From the NCBI GenBank assembly GCA_963824195.1, contig CAWGOJ010000021.1:1-64000 (forward strand): a stretch of DNA of 64,000 nucleotides, given 5' to 3'. The DNA is from Bog-473 sp963824195 (GTDB taxonomy: Bacteria; Actinomycetota; Acidimicrobiia; Acidimicrobiales; RAAP-2). The notes under the pieces are model-generated. The model was not told the DNA's origin. It searched no databases and saw only the letters and a program-made list of their open reading frames with translations. Position numbers and translations under genes: made by a program. Below are positions 8,045-15,644 of this stretch, in pieces (position 1 is the stretch's first letter; each line of letters starts with the position of its first letter).

Positions 8045-8617
8045 TTAGTCTCCGACTGACTCGTATACGAGGTGGGCGAGGTCACCGACGGTCTCGGCCT
8101 TCACGAGGCGCATCGGCTTTTTGTCGCTGGTCTCGCCGAAGAAGCGATGGCCGGCTCCGAGCACGACGGGATAGACCATTAGCCGCACCTCGTCGACGAG
8201 GTCGTGTTCGATCAGGATCCGTACGAGTTGGAAGCTTGCCGCTATAAGGATTTCCCCGCTGAGCGCTTGCTTCAGCTTTGAGACCTCGGTCACCGGGTCG
8301 CCCTTGAGGACCGTGGTGTTGTTCCATTTCGGATCCTCGAGCGTGGAGGACACCACGTACTTGGGCATGCTGTTGAGCCTGTCTGCCAACTCGCCACTCC
8401 GGAATGGCCACCGCACGGCCAAGAACTCGTAGCTCCGTCGGCCCAGCAGCTGGACTTCGGCACCCAGCGCCTCGTCGAGCAGGACGTTGGCCGCCTCTTC
8501 GCGACCTCGGTCGCCGACACGACCGACCCAGCCGCCGCGCCTGAAACCCTCGGCGCCGACAGGGTCCTGGATGACGCCGTCGAGAGAAACGTTCTCGCTG
8601 ATGACGATCTTTCCCAT
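8045..8617 (-). CDS. Dihydrofolate reductase-family (RibD C-terminal-like) protein
   Basis: A 190-residue protein. It opens with KIVISENVSLDGVIQDP and has LLGRRSYEFLAVRWP near residues 57-71 and LMVYPVVLGAGHRFF near the C terminus. All are hallmarks of the stand-alone RibD-C/DHFR-like family of NADPH-dependent reductases. It has no metal site or signal. GAGGA lies 5 bases before the ATG. These single-domain paralogues are common in actinobacteria; their substrates are mostly unknown. Confidence 0.88.
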   Translation of the reverse strand: MGKIVISENVSLDGVIQDPVGAEGFRRGGWVGRVGDRGREEAANVLLDEALGAEVQLLGRRSYEFLAVRWPFRSGELADRLNSMPKYVVSSTLEDPKWNNTTVLKGDPVTEVSKLKQALSGEILIAASFQLVRILIEHDLVDEVRLMVYPVVLGAGHRFFGETSDKKPMRLVKAETVGDLAHLVYESVGD

Positions 8618-8674
8618 TGCAGTCCTCGTTTGGTTGGTGTCGGTTTCGGATCGGGCCCTTGTGCCGAAGGCTTC

Positions 8675-9118
8675 CTAGTCCGTGTTCGGCTCACCTTTGC
8701 CGGTCGTGATGAGTCGTTGCAGGCTGTTGTTGATGTAGAAGCTCCAAGCGCTTGAGCACTTGTCGTAGCACTCGAAGGCCGGGACGAGCCCTAGATGGCT
8801 GAACCTCACTTCCGTCTGCTCGCCTTGCTGCGACACCTCGAAGGTGACCTCGGTACCCGTCCACTCGTGCGGATCTTCGGTGAAATTGAGATAGGCGTCG
8901 AGCACGCGCCAGGCGACCTTCTTGTTCGAGACGAACTCGGTGATCCGCTGCTTGCTGAAGTGGACGTCCTGGTAGCGATACGTGAATTCTGCGTCGAGTT
9001 CGTCGGTCGCCCCTTCGATCTGTCCTGACCACCAGCCCCGCACGTTGTTGATGGCCGCGAAGGCCTGCTCCGGGCTCTGATCAACCAGGAAGGTGCTGCT
9101 GAAGCTCTGACTCGTCAT
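8675..9118 (-). CDS. SRPBCC-family protein, divergent to HxlR regulator
   Basis: A 147-residue START-like protein (TFLVDQSPEQAFAAINNVRG at the N terminus; SSAWSFYINNSLQRLITTGKG at the C terminus). ATG 9118 is preferred over an upstream start because a GGGGGA site lies 8 bases before it. It shares an intergenic region and a palindromic operator with the divergent HxlR gene, so it is probably the target of that regulator. Function is probably binding or conversion of a small hydrophobic ligand. Confidence 0.85.
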   Translation of the reverse strand: MTSQSFSSTFLVDQSPEQAFAAINNVRGWWSGQIEGATDELDAEFTYRYQDVHFSKQRITEFVSNKKVAWRVLDAYLNFTEDPHEWTGTEVTFEVSQQGEQTEVRFSHLGLVPAFECYDKCSSAWSFYINNSLQRLITTGKGEPNTD

Positions 9119-9135
9119 GTCTTCGGTCCCCCGAT

Positions 9136-9156
9136 CTGGTTGTATCACGCAACCAG
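9136..9156. promoter_or_regulatory. Palindromic operator, likely HxlR site
   Basis: A perfect inverted repeat CTGGTTG-7 bases-CAACCAG lies between the divergent SRPBCC and HxlR genes. A half-site like GCAACCGG recurs at about 9186, near the HxlR start. HxlR-type regulators bind such palindromes between divergent genes. Confidence 0.55.
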
Positions 9157-9211
9157 ATGTACGGTAACAGATTTGGTCTCATGATGCAACCGGAAATGTT
9201 AGGATCGGTCC

Positions 9212-9670
9212 ATGCTCGGCAATAGCTATGAGGGTCAGATCTGTTCGGCAGCCCGTTCGCTCGAGGTGGTGGGTGAGCGCTGGAGCCTGTTGATCATCAG
9301 GGACGCGCTCTTTGGCGGCGTGACCCGCTTCAACGACTTCCTCCGCCGGCTCGGCCTAGCCAGGAACATTCTTGCGGCCCGCCTCGACGGATTCGTCGAG
9401 GCGGGGATCATGGAGCGCTTTTTGTCCGAAGGCTCGACCTACCGGGAGTACCGCTTGACGGAGAAAGGACGAGATCTCGCCCCCGTGATCATTGCCCTGA
9501 CCGAATGGGGGGATCGCTGGGCGGCGCCCAATGGACGCCCGATCATCTATCGCCACGTCGACTGCGGTGGCGAAGTCGAGCAACAACTCGTTTGCGGGGA
9601 ATGCCGCTTAGTCATTGAGCAGGACCAAGTCGGTATTCAGCTCGGACCTGGAATGACCGGTGCTGCGTGA
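9212..9670 (+). CDS. HxlR-family transcriptional regulator
   Basis: A 152-residue winged-helix protein. The start CSAARSLEVVGERWSLLIIR matches the HxlR opening CPVARxLDxIGxxWxxLIIR. RFNDFLRRLGLARNILAARL is the recognition helix region and YREYRLTEKGRDLAPVI the wing. The C-terminal part has Cys/His pairs (HVDCGG, CGEC) that could form a small zinc ribbon, seen in some longer family members. The conserved Cys near the N terminus (Cys11) suggests redox or electrophile sensing. It likely controls the divergent SRPBCC gene. Confidence 0.9.
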   Translation: MLGNSYEGQICSAARSLEVVGERWSLLIIRDALFGGVTRFNDFLRRLGLARNILAARLDGFVEAGIMERFLSEGSTYREYRLTEKGRDLAPVIIALTEWGDRWAAPNGRPIIYRHVDCGGEVEQQLVCGECRLVIEQDQVGIQLGPGMTGAA

Positions 9671-9768
9671 TGCAAGAGTGCCGATGAGGTCGGCCTTCTG
9701 CCGATAACGACCAACGCCAGAATGCAGCAGGTGAGTTCATAACGCGCGTCCGTGAATCGTGTTGAGGG

Positions 9769-9960
9769 TGCCTCAGAACGCCGGGATTGTGAGACATCCC
9801 GTCCGTGGGAATCAGGCCCTAGCCCATGCCGCAATGGCATCCCGGTGTCGGAGGAGTTTGTGCTGAAGGTCGCCGAAGTCCCACGACGCTCGGCGAACGC
9901 GATTCAACCAAGTCCCCGGAGTCGCCCTTCCCTACCTCACTGTTCCGGCGTTCGGGGGCA
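9769..9960. mobile_element. 192-bp MITE-like segment bounded by inverted repeats
   Basis: The left end (9769-9797) and right end (9932-9960) are inverted copies of a ~29-bp sequence sharing CCGGCGTTC and beginning/ending TGCC...GGCA. No open frame with recognisable function lies between them. It occupies the otherwise geneless 9671-10055 interval. No clear target-site duplication is visible. The related single copies at 4949-4977 and 10410-10438 suggest a family of ends. Confidence 0.4.
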
Positions 9961-10055
9961 GTCCGCCCTTCCCGGTCAGTGCGCCGACACGGGCAGACAC
10001 AAGCCAATCCTTCACGGGTTATTGTGCGCATCACCATCGAGGGAAGGTTGCTGAT

Positions 10056-10367
10056 ATGTGGGCGCAAATGATCACGGCGCGTTTGAAGCCGGGCAAAGAA
10101 GGCGATCTTGCGAAGGTGATTGCCCATCTCAAGGCAGCCGAACAGCCGGGTTCAGGCCTCGTTCATTCGACAGCAACCCTCGACGCGAAAGACCCGAGCC
10201 GAGTCATCATGTTCGTCGTATTTGAGAGCGAAGAGAAAGCACGGGAGCGGGAGAACGACAGCCGCCGCCAAGAGGGGCTTGAGGCAGCTAGGTCGATCAT
10301 GACGGACATCTTCGAGGGTGTTCCGGAGTTCACGGACCTGACGGTCGTAGACGACTGGTCGCTGTAG
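10056..10367 (+). CDS. Antibiotic-biosynthesis-monooxygenase-like barrel protein
   Basis: A 103-residue protein starting MWAQMITARLKPGKEGDLAK, with a central VIMFVVFESEEKARERE. The two strand-helix units match the ABM/dimeric alpha-beta barrel superfamily. It has no signal or membrane segment. Function within the family ranges from oxygenases to ligand binding; the substrate is unknown. It lies between two copies of the island repeat (9932-9960 and 10410-10438) as if carried as a one-gene cassette. Confidence 0.7.
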   Translation: MWAQMITARLKPGKEGDLAKVIAHLKAAEQPGSGLVHSTATLDAKDPSRVIMFVVFESEEKARERENDSRRQEGLEAARSIMTDIFEGVPEFTDLTVVDDWSL

Positions 10368-10409
10368 TTGCCGCTGACACCTGCTTCGTAGCATCAGACA
10401 GACCACATA

Positions 10410-10438
10410 CTGTCCCACCTACTCGGCGTTTGGGGGCA
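10410..10438 (+). repeat. Copy C of the island repeat
   Basis: Starts CTGTCCCACC and ends CGGCGTTTGGGGGCA, matching copy A at 4949-4977 in inverted orientation. Together copies A and C bracket about 5.5 kb holding most of the small-enzyme genes. Confidence 0.55.
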
Positions 10439-10551
10439 GGCTGAAGTGTCAGGTTGAACATGCCCCGCACTGACACCCGCGGCAGATCCGGGCCGGCCAA
10501 ATCAGCGACAGCCTGCTCCATGGAGCGAGAAGATACGCTCCGGCAGCGATC

Positions 10552-11061
10552 CTACTCGGTACTGATCTTCTCGAGCCTCTCCAGGCTGGCCGTCATCGAC
10601 TCGAGCACCGCATTGGTCCCGTTGATCCACTCCCCGCCCTCGCGTAGGAGGGTTAACCGGTTCTCCTTCGAGCCGCAGTCAAAGACCTCGGTGACGACGG
10701 TGGCGTTGTTACCGTCCGGAGTAAGGATGTAGCCCCAGCGGTAACCCGCAGGGATGCCGATTTTGGATGGATCACCGCCAGCCGTAGGGAGGTCTCCCGG
10801 AGCGGGTTCCCAAAAGATGCGGCGACCTGGCTCGAACTCCACTACATGATTGAGCATGAGGTAGTCGCGACCGAGCCGATTCATCTTCATGGCGAAGGTG
10901 TCGCCGACCCCGGAGATGGGACGGTTGAAGACGGCTCCCCGGAGCATGTCGGACCCGTCGAAATCCATATGGCGTTGCGGATTCGCCAGGATCTCGAAGA
11001 TGAGGGCTGCCGGTACCTCGATCCTGCGTGACACTTCGACCGGCTTGGTTTCCTCTGTCAT
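10552..11061 (-). CDS. SRPBCC-family (polyketide cyclase/dehydrase-like) protein
   Basis: A 169-residue START-like protein with an N-terminal SRRIEVPAALIFEILANPQR and a C-terminal SMTASLERLEKI helix. AGAGGA lies 7 bases upstream of the ATG. It lies downstream of a MarR gene on the same strand with about 60 bases between them, so the two may be co-transcribed. It is the third SRPBCC protein in this island; they differ enough to be separate acquisitions rather than tandem duplicates. Confidence 0.82.
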   Translation of the reverse strand: MTEETKPVEVSRRIEVPAALIFEILANPQRHMDFDGSDMLRGAVFNRPISGVGDTFAMKMNRLGRDYLMLNHVVEFEPGRRIFWEPAPGDLPTAGGDPSKIGIPAGYRWGYILTPDGNNATVVTEVFDCGSKENRLTLLREGGEWINGTNAVLESMTASLERLEKISTE

Positions 11062-11123
11062 GGTTCAGTCCTCTCTGGTGCTTTGCGCCTGCCCCACCGG
11101 GTACACTGAAGTGATCGCAGCTC

Positions 11124-11636
11124 TCAACTTACGGCGGAATGAGACGCGCGAGATCCCTGGTCGCCCTCGGTCGCTTCGGTGAAGCGCTCGGCGAGCAGCT
11201 CAAGAGAACTGTGCAGCTGGGCGAAACGTCGCGGCCCCAGGATCTCTTCGATTCGCAGCTGGGCCGTCCCCGCCTCGGCGTAGATTGTCTGCTCGAGCCG
11301 CCGTCCCTTGGAAGTGAGTCGGATCACGCGGGCTCTTCCGTCGGTCGGATCGGGCACGCGCCCGAGGTAGCCGTGTTGTTCCAGGTGCCCGAGCAGGTCG
11401 TTGACCGACTGTTTCGTGATCCCCGCCAGGTCCGCAAGCTGGCTTGGGCGTTGTCCGTCGAGGCCTGGATAGCGCCAGAGTCCGATATGTGCAGCGTTCA
11501 GATCGTTGTAGCCCGCCGCAACGACGCCCCCATACATCTGATCGCGGACCCACTGCCAGACGACACGCAACATGGCGCCGACGTACCGGGGTAGCTCGCC
11601 GCTGGGGTGTTCTCCAGCGAAAGAATCGCTTGACAT
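11124..11636 (-). CDS. MarR-family transcriptional regulator
   Basis: A 170-residue winged-helix protein. QRPSQLADLAGITKQSVNDL is the helix-turn-helix, and HLEQHGYLGRVPDPTDGRAR leads into the wing (RVIRLTSKGRRL). The pattern D-P-x-D-x-R-A is typical of MarR. It is divergent from a cupin gene at 11721, with an AT-richer shared region of about 85 bases containing GTAAGG repeats that could hold its binding site. Ligand unknown. Confidence 0.9.
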   Translation of the reverse strand: MSSDSFAGEHPSGELPRYVGAMLRVVWQWVRDQMYGGVVAAGYNDLNAAHIGLWRYPGLDGQRPSQLADLAGITKQSVNDLLGHLEQHGYLGRVPDPTDGRARVIRLTSKGRRLEQTIYAEAGTAQLRIEEILGPRRFAQLHSSLELLAERFTEATEGDQGSRASHSAVS

Positions 11637-11720
11637 GATCGTAAGGTTACCATACTATTTTACAGTAAGGCTCCCTGACTACCTGATCCGGGACAGATTT
11701 ATGGCTAGGAGGTGGTCGGT

Positions 11721-12233
11721 ATGACCACAGCAGTCGTTGATTCTCCCAAGAGCGAGCAGGCGCAGGCATGGTGGTTTCTGGACACCTTGGTAGTCGAACA
11801 TCGCTGTGCGCCGGGGATGGACACCATCGTGCTCGAGATGACATTGCCGGTCGGCGCTGCGCCCCCGCTGCACGTCCACGACGACCTCGACGACACCTGG
11901 TACATCCTCGATGGCGAGATGGTCGTGCGCTGTGGCGATGACGAGCTCATCGTCGGAGCCGGTCACTGGGTCTCCATGCCTCGCGGTGTGCCGCACACGT
12001 TCCGGGTGGTCGGTGACCGAGAGGCACGGATCCTGCTGGTGCACGACAACACCAGCTTTCGGGACCTCATTCGCCATCTGGGCGCTCCGGCCACGGCACG
12101 CGTCGTTCCCAGTCAACCGGTGTTTCCGCCGATGGACGAGCTGGCACGAATCGCCTCCTCACACGACCTCAGGCCGATCGGGCCCCCTATGAGCGTCGAA
12201 GACAGCGACAGCGTCTTGGCCGGCGCGCGTTGA
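11721..12233 (+). CDS. Cupin-domain protein
   Basis: A 170-residue protein with a single cupin barrel. Cupin motif 1 is PPLHVHDDLDDTWYILDGEM (residues ~54-73, with metal-binding His, His and a Tyr/Glu region) and motif 2 is PRGVPHTFRV. ATG 11721 is preceded by GGAGG at 8 bases. Similar proteins bind a metal and act as isomerases, dioxygenases or binding proteins; the reaction is unknown here. It may form a short operon with the VOC gene 25 bases downstream and be controlled by the divergent MarR gene. Confidence 0.88.
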   Translation: MTTAVVDSPKSEQAQAWWFLDTLVVEHRCAPGMDTIVLEMTLPVGAAPPLHVHDDLDDTWYILDGEMVVRCGDDELIVGAGHWVSMPRGVPHTFRVVGDREARILLVHDNTSFRDLIRHLGAPATARVVPSQPVFPPMDELARIASSHDLRPIGPPMSVEDSDSVLAGAR

Positions 12234-12258
12234 GTGGCTGCGGAGCGAAGGAGCCACC

Positions 12259-12648
12259 GTGCACGTACAGGCTCTCGGCCATGTCGTGCTCAAGGTCCGG
12301 GACCTGCACCGGTCCGAGCGGTTCTACTCGAGCATGTTGGGAATGCGGATCACCTCGCGGAACTCGGACCCACGCATGACGTTCTTCAGCCTCGGGACAC
12401 CGGGGATCCATCACGACTTCGCCCTCCTTGAGCTCGGTCCGGCTGCCCCTAAGCCAGAGCATGAAGCCACAGGGCTCGCTCACGTGGCGTTCAAGGTCGG
12501 TGAATCAGTCGAGACGCTCAGTCTCGTGCGGAAGGTGCTCCTTGCCTCGGGAACGCCCGTCCTCTGCGAGACGGAGCGCGCCTTTACGAAAAGCGTGCAC
12601 GTCCTCGATCCGGACGAGAACGAGATCGAGCTGTACGTCGACGCCTAA
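12259..12648 (+). CDS. VOC/glyoxalase-family protein
   Basis: A 129-residue two-module VOC protein. LGHVVLKVRDLHRSERFYSS starts module 1 with metal-ligand His8. ATGLAHVAFKVGES starts module 2 with a second His, and the chain ends with the Glu-containing ENEIELYVDA. These are the metal-binding positions of glyoxalases and extradiol dioxygenases. The GTG start has AAGGAG 5 bases upstream. It probably acts with the upstream cupin. Confidence 0.9.
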   Translation: MHVQALGHVVLKVRDLHRSERFYSSMLGMRITSRNSDPRMTFFSLGTPGIHHDFALLELGPAAPKPEHEATGLAHVAFKVGESVETLSLVRKVLLASGTPVLCETERAFTKSVHVLDPDENEIELYVDA

Positions 12649-12715
12649 CCAAATGTGGAACCGTTCCGATGCGTACGGGGACGCTCGATCGTCACCCTTT
12701 CTACCCCACGCTTGA

Positions 12716-12731
12716 GGCCGCCATGGCGGCC
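12716..12731. repeat. 16-bp perfect palindrome
   Basis: GGCCGCCATGGCGGCC reads the same on both strands. It lies between the VOC gene and the tRNA, both ending toward it. There is no T-run; it may be a weak terminator or a protein site. Confidence 0.3.
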
Positions 12732-12797
12732 ATCGGGGAGGCGTGAGGCGCCCGCGGCGCAGCGATGAGCTCGCCCGACACAGCGAACGAGCCACGA

Positions 12798-12829
12798 GTG
12801 GGCGCTGAGGTCTGAGGTGGGCGCTGAGG
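12798..12829. repeat. Duplicated tRNA 3' end, candidate attachment site
   Basis: GTGGGCGCTGAGG occurs at 12798-12810 and again at 12817-12829. The second copy is the tRNA-Val 3' end (acceptor stem plus part of the T arm, read on the opposite strand). The copy outside the gene is what remains when an element integrates at, or leaves, a tRNA 3' end. Confidence 0.45.
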
Positions 12830-12891
12830 GACTCGAACCCCCGACCTGCTGGTTGTAAGCCAGCTGCTCTAACCAACTGAGCTAAGCGCCC
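12818..12891 (-). tRNA. tRNA-Val (anticodon UAC)
   Basis: The minus strand folds as a 74-nt cloverleaf. It has acceptor GGGCGCT/AGCGCCC with discriminator A, D arm GCTC...GAGC, anticodon stem GCTGG/CCAGC with loop CTTACAA giving anticodon TAC, and T arm GGGGG-TTCGAGT-CCCTC. CCA is not fully encoded (ACC then T). It sits at the boundary between the island (left, at its 3' end) and the dense chromosomal genes (right). Confidence 0.97.
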
Positions 12892-12951
12892 AAGCGCTCC
12901 GGCGCCCGGGCAATTATGCCCAACCCCAGGTGACGCCCCGTCACGGAGACC

Positions 12952-13812
12952 TCAGCGCGGCAGTTGCCCGGCGAAAACCGTGCTCCAGGGCCGTGCCAGC
13001 GCGCGCAGCTCGGTGCAGCCGTCGTCGCCCAGGAGGGCATAGGGGGCGGTCGCCAGCGCATCGGTGCCTTCCTCGATCGCGCGGCGCTGGGCCTCACCCC
13101 AATCGGTGAAACGGAGTCCATCACCCTTCTGGAGCCAGCCCCGCCCGCGCAGCTCGTCGACCGCCGCATCCCACTCGTCCTGCGACCAGCCCCGCGAGGT
13201 GCGCAGCACGTGCGCCCGCACGTCACCGGCCGCCGCGTGGGTGACCAGCGACTCGATTCCCGACAGGCCGTGCACGACCAGCAGCGCGATGTGCCCGTCG
13301 CCGCGGAACTCGCGCAGGATCGTCTGGGCGTGCCAAAGCTGCAGGTGTGGCTCGGTCGGCCAGGCCACGTCGGCGTGTGCCGCCGCCAGTGGACGCCCCT
13401 CCGGCCGCCGGCCTGCCTCCTCCGCCGCCGTGCGAGCAAGGTGTGCGGCGCGGCGCATCTCGTCGGCCTCCAGGACACCGTCGCCCAGCAACCGCCGGAA
13501 CGCGGCGTCTACGGCGCTGAACCGCGCCGCCACCAGCTGGTCGGGCGTCGCCACCTCCCACGAGCCGGGGATCGATGCGTGCACCAGCTCCGGATTGAAG
13601 TTGAAGAACGTCGAGACCACCACGTCCGCGGCCACGGCACCCATCGCCGACGCCCGGGACGCGAAGTACCCGGCCCGGCCGTCGATGCCGAGGCGCGCGT
13701 ACGCCTCCGCCGCCTCAGGGACGAAATAGACCATGCCGTGCAGCGGCTCGAGTGTCCGCCATGTCTTGCGCGCCCGAACGGCGCCGGCCTCCGGTCCTCC
13801 GCTGTCGGTCAC
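12952..13812 (-). CDS. SCO6745-family protein
   Basis: A 286-residue actinobacterial protein. RTLEPLHGMVYFVPEAAEAY, GYFASRASAMGAVAADVVV, STFFNFNPELV and the central LVVHGLSG are hallmarks of this family, related by name to Streptomyces SCO6745/SalK. No catalytic function is firmly assigned to the family. The C-terminal DGLRFTDWGEAQRRAIEEGTD resembles a winged-helix end. Its GTG start overlaps the stop of the upstream phosphatase-like gene by 4 bases (GTGA), showing translational coupling. Confidence 0.88.
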   Translation of the reverse strand: MTDSGGPEAGAVRARKTWRTLEPLHGMVYFVPEAAEAYARLGIDGRAGYFASRASAMGAVAADVVVSTFFNFNPELVHASIPGSWEVATPDQLVAARFSAVDAAFRRLLGDGVLEADEMRRAAHLARTAAEEAGRRPEGRPLAAAHADVAWPTEPHLQLWHAQTILREFRGDGHIALLVVHGLSGIESLVTHAAAGDVRAHVLRTSRGWSQDEWDAAVDELRGRGWLQKGDGLRFTDWGEAQRRAIEEGTDALATAPYALLGDDGCTELRALARPWSTVFAGQLPR

Positions 13813-14549
13813 AGTGTCTCCTCGGCAGCCAGCCGCTCCGCCAGCGCCGGTGTCGCCGCCACGATGGGCCGGCGGCTCGACGCGTCACGCACCACCAGGT
13901 CTCGTCCGTCGCGCTCCGCCTCGGACGCACCCGCCTCGCGGCAGACGAGCAGCCCGGCCAGATAGTCCCATCCGTAGAGCGTGCTGCTCCCCACCACCAG
14001 GTACGCGTCGAGCACCCCCTCGGCCACCGCGCAGCACTCCAGCGAGGCGGCGCCGAGCGCGCGGTACTGGGCCCACGTGGGATGGTGGCCCGGGAACCCC
14101 GAGATGCCCACGACGGCCCCCCTGAGGTCCTCGCACCCCGACGACATGATCCGCACGCCGTCCCTCTCAGCGCCACCACCGCGCACGGCGGCGTAGCGGT
14201 CGCCGGTGGCCTGATTGACCACCAGCCCTACCAGCGGGCCCTCGGCGTCGAGGACGCAGATGCTCGTCGCATAGAACGGCACACCCCGGTGGGCGTTCGT
14301 GGAGCCGTCGACCGGGTCGATCACCGCGAGCAGCCCGGCTGACGCGTCGCCGGTGACGCCCGACTCCTCGGAGAGTACCGCCAGCCCGGCGCCGTGGAGC
14401 ACAGGCAGTGCCGCGGCGTCGGCCGCCAGGTCGAGGCGGTATTGCCCCGGCTTGGTCCCCGCGGGTCCCCAGTCGTCGAGCGAGTCCAGCGCGGCCCGGA
14501 CGGCACCGACAGCCTCGTCGAGCACGTCGAGCAGGCGAACGTCGTCCAC
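13809..14549 (-). CDS. Inositol monophosphatase-family protein
   Basis: A 246-residue metal-dependent phosphatase fold. It has the SEES motif near residues 60-63, the IDPVDGSTN signature at about 77-85 that binds Mg2+, and WDYLAGLLVCREAG near the C terminus (the usual WDxAAG). Substrates in the family include inositol phosphates, histidinol phosphate, PAP and fructose bisphosphate; which applies is not clear. It is coupled to the SCO6745 gene by a 4-base overlap. Confidence 0.9.
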   Translation of the reverse strand: MDDVRLLDVLDEAVGAVRAALDSLDDWGPAGTKPGQYRLDLAADAAALPVLHGAGLAVLSEESGVTGDASAGLLAVIDPVDGSTNAHRGVPFYATSICVLDAEGPLVGLVVNQATGDRYAAVRGGGAERDGVRIMSSGCEDLRGAVVGISGFPGHHPTWAQYRALGAASLECCAVAEGVLDAYLVVGSSTLYGWDYLAGLLVCREAGASEAERDGRDLVVRDASSRRPIVAATPALAERLAAEETL

Positions 14550-14629
14550 GGGTGACGAACCCTACCGGCCGGCGGTGCCCTGGCCTGCCTCACCGGGTGC
14601 CCGTCTGCTCCCATTAGGCTTCCCCAGTT

Positions 14630-15187
14630 GTGGCTGCCATCGATGTCGCCGGCTACGTCGCCGACCTGAAGGACCACTCCGTCGACCACGGGTTCCACGT
14701 GCACGACGAGCGGCACTTCGTCGAGACCTACTCGCTGCGTCAGGTTTGGGAGGTCGACCTGCACCCCGAGGAGGGGTGCGGGGGGCCCCTCGACCTGCAC
14801 CTCGCCCTCGACGTGGACCCTCGCGTCCTCCTCTCCTTCGAGGACGCCGTGGTCCTGCTGTCCGAAGACGAGGAGCCGCCCGACGAGTTCCATTTCCCCC
14901 TGACCTTCACCTGGGCGCTGCCGCCGCTCCCGAGCGGTCCGGACCTGCTGCGCCTCGCCATAGACCTGGCCGGCGTCGGGGGGATCGAGCTCCCCCTCGA
15001 GGTCTCCGCCATCGACTCTTTCGCCAACGCCACCGACGGGTCGGAGCGGCGGCTGAGCATCGTGGCCCGGCACCCAGTGTCACTGGCCCGGGTCCTCGGT
15101 GGCGAGGAGCTCCTCTGCGACGTCTTCGACCGCGCCCTGGCAGTCAGCCGCTTCCTGCTCGAATCGGCCGAGCGCTGGCTCGCCTGA
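14630..15187 (+). CDS. Conserved hypothetical protein (185 aa)
   Basis: Soluble, acidic protein (VAAIDVAGYVADLKDHSVDH at the start) with alternating strands rich in Asp/Leu and no membrane segment. The C-terminal half has a helical segment VLGGEELLCDVFDRALAVSR. GTG start at 14630. I do not recognise the family. It is followed 2 bases after its stop by a lipoprotein gene, so the two may be one operon. Confidence 0.7.
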   Translation: MAAIDVAGYVADLKDHSVDHGFHVHDERHFVETYSLRQVWEVDLHPEEGCGGPLDLHLALDVDPRVLLSFEDAVVLLSEDEEPPDEFHFPLTFTWALPPLPSGPDLLRLAIDLAGVGGIELPLEVSAIDSFANATDGSERRLSIVARHPVSLARVLGGEELLCDVFDRALAVSRFLLESAERWLA

Positions 15188-15188
15188 C

Positions 15189-15644
15189 GTGCGGGGGGCC
15201 CGCCGCCCCGGGGGAGGTCGGGCCCTGGCAACGGCGCTCGCCCTCGGCAGCGCCGTGGTGGGCCTGAGCGCCTGTAGCAACCAGGGCGGCCAGGCCCTGG
15301 CCCAGCAGGCCTGCGTCCATGTGAACCGCTCCGTCCAGGACTACCTGCGTTCCGTCCGCGTCGGCACGCCACCGGCGACCGTGGCCCTGCTCCAGAAGGA
15401 GGCCGACCAGGAGCTGCGGACGGCGCTCCCGCTGGCCGCGCAGGCAAACTCAGACGACGGCTCGTGGAATTCGCTGATGACCACCATCTCGGAGAGCGCC
15501 ACCGTCGATGAGGGCCACCTCGTGCCCTCGCTCCGGGCCCAGTGTGTCGTCGCCGACAGCAATCCCAACGTCAACCCGCAGAACCCCGGATCCGGGACCA
15601 CGCCACAGAACGTGAACCCGAACCCGGCGTCACCCGCCGGCTGA
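15189..15644 (+). CDS. Putative lipoprotein (151 aa)
   Basis: GTG 15189 gives a basic N terminus (VRGARRPGGGRA), a hydrophobic stretch and the lipobox LSAC near residue 28, so the mature protein would be lipid-anchored outside the membrane. The mature part is helical with two further Cys and ends in an Asn/Pro-rich tail (NPNVNPQNPGSGTTPQNVNP). Its stop overlaps the convergent acyltransferase by 15 bases. Function unknown. Confidence 0.75.
   Translation: MRGARRPGGGRALATALALGSAVVGLSACSNQGGQALAQQACVHVNRSVQDYLRSVRVGTPPATVALLQKEADQELRTALPLAAQANSDDGSWNSLMTTISESATVDEGHLVPSLRAQCVVADSNPNVNPQNPGSGTTPQNVNPNPASPAG

Noticed and set aside
13064..13965. Plus-strand frames opposite the SCO6745 and phosphatase-like genes
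   Set aside because: Antisense shadows of two recognised, coupled genes.
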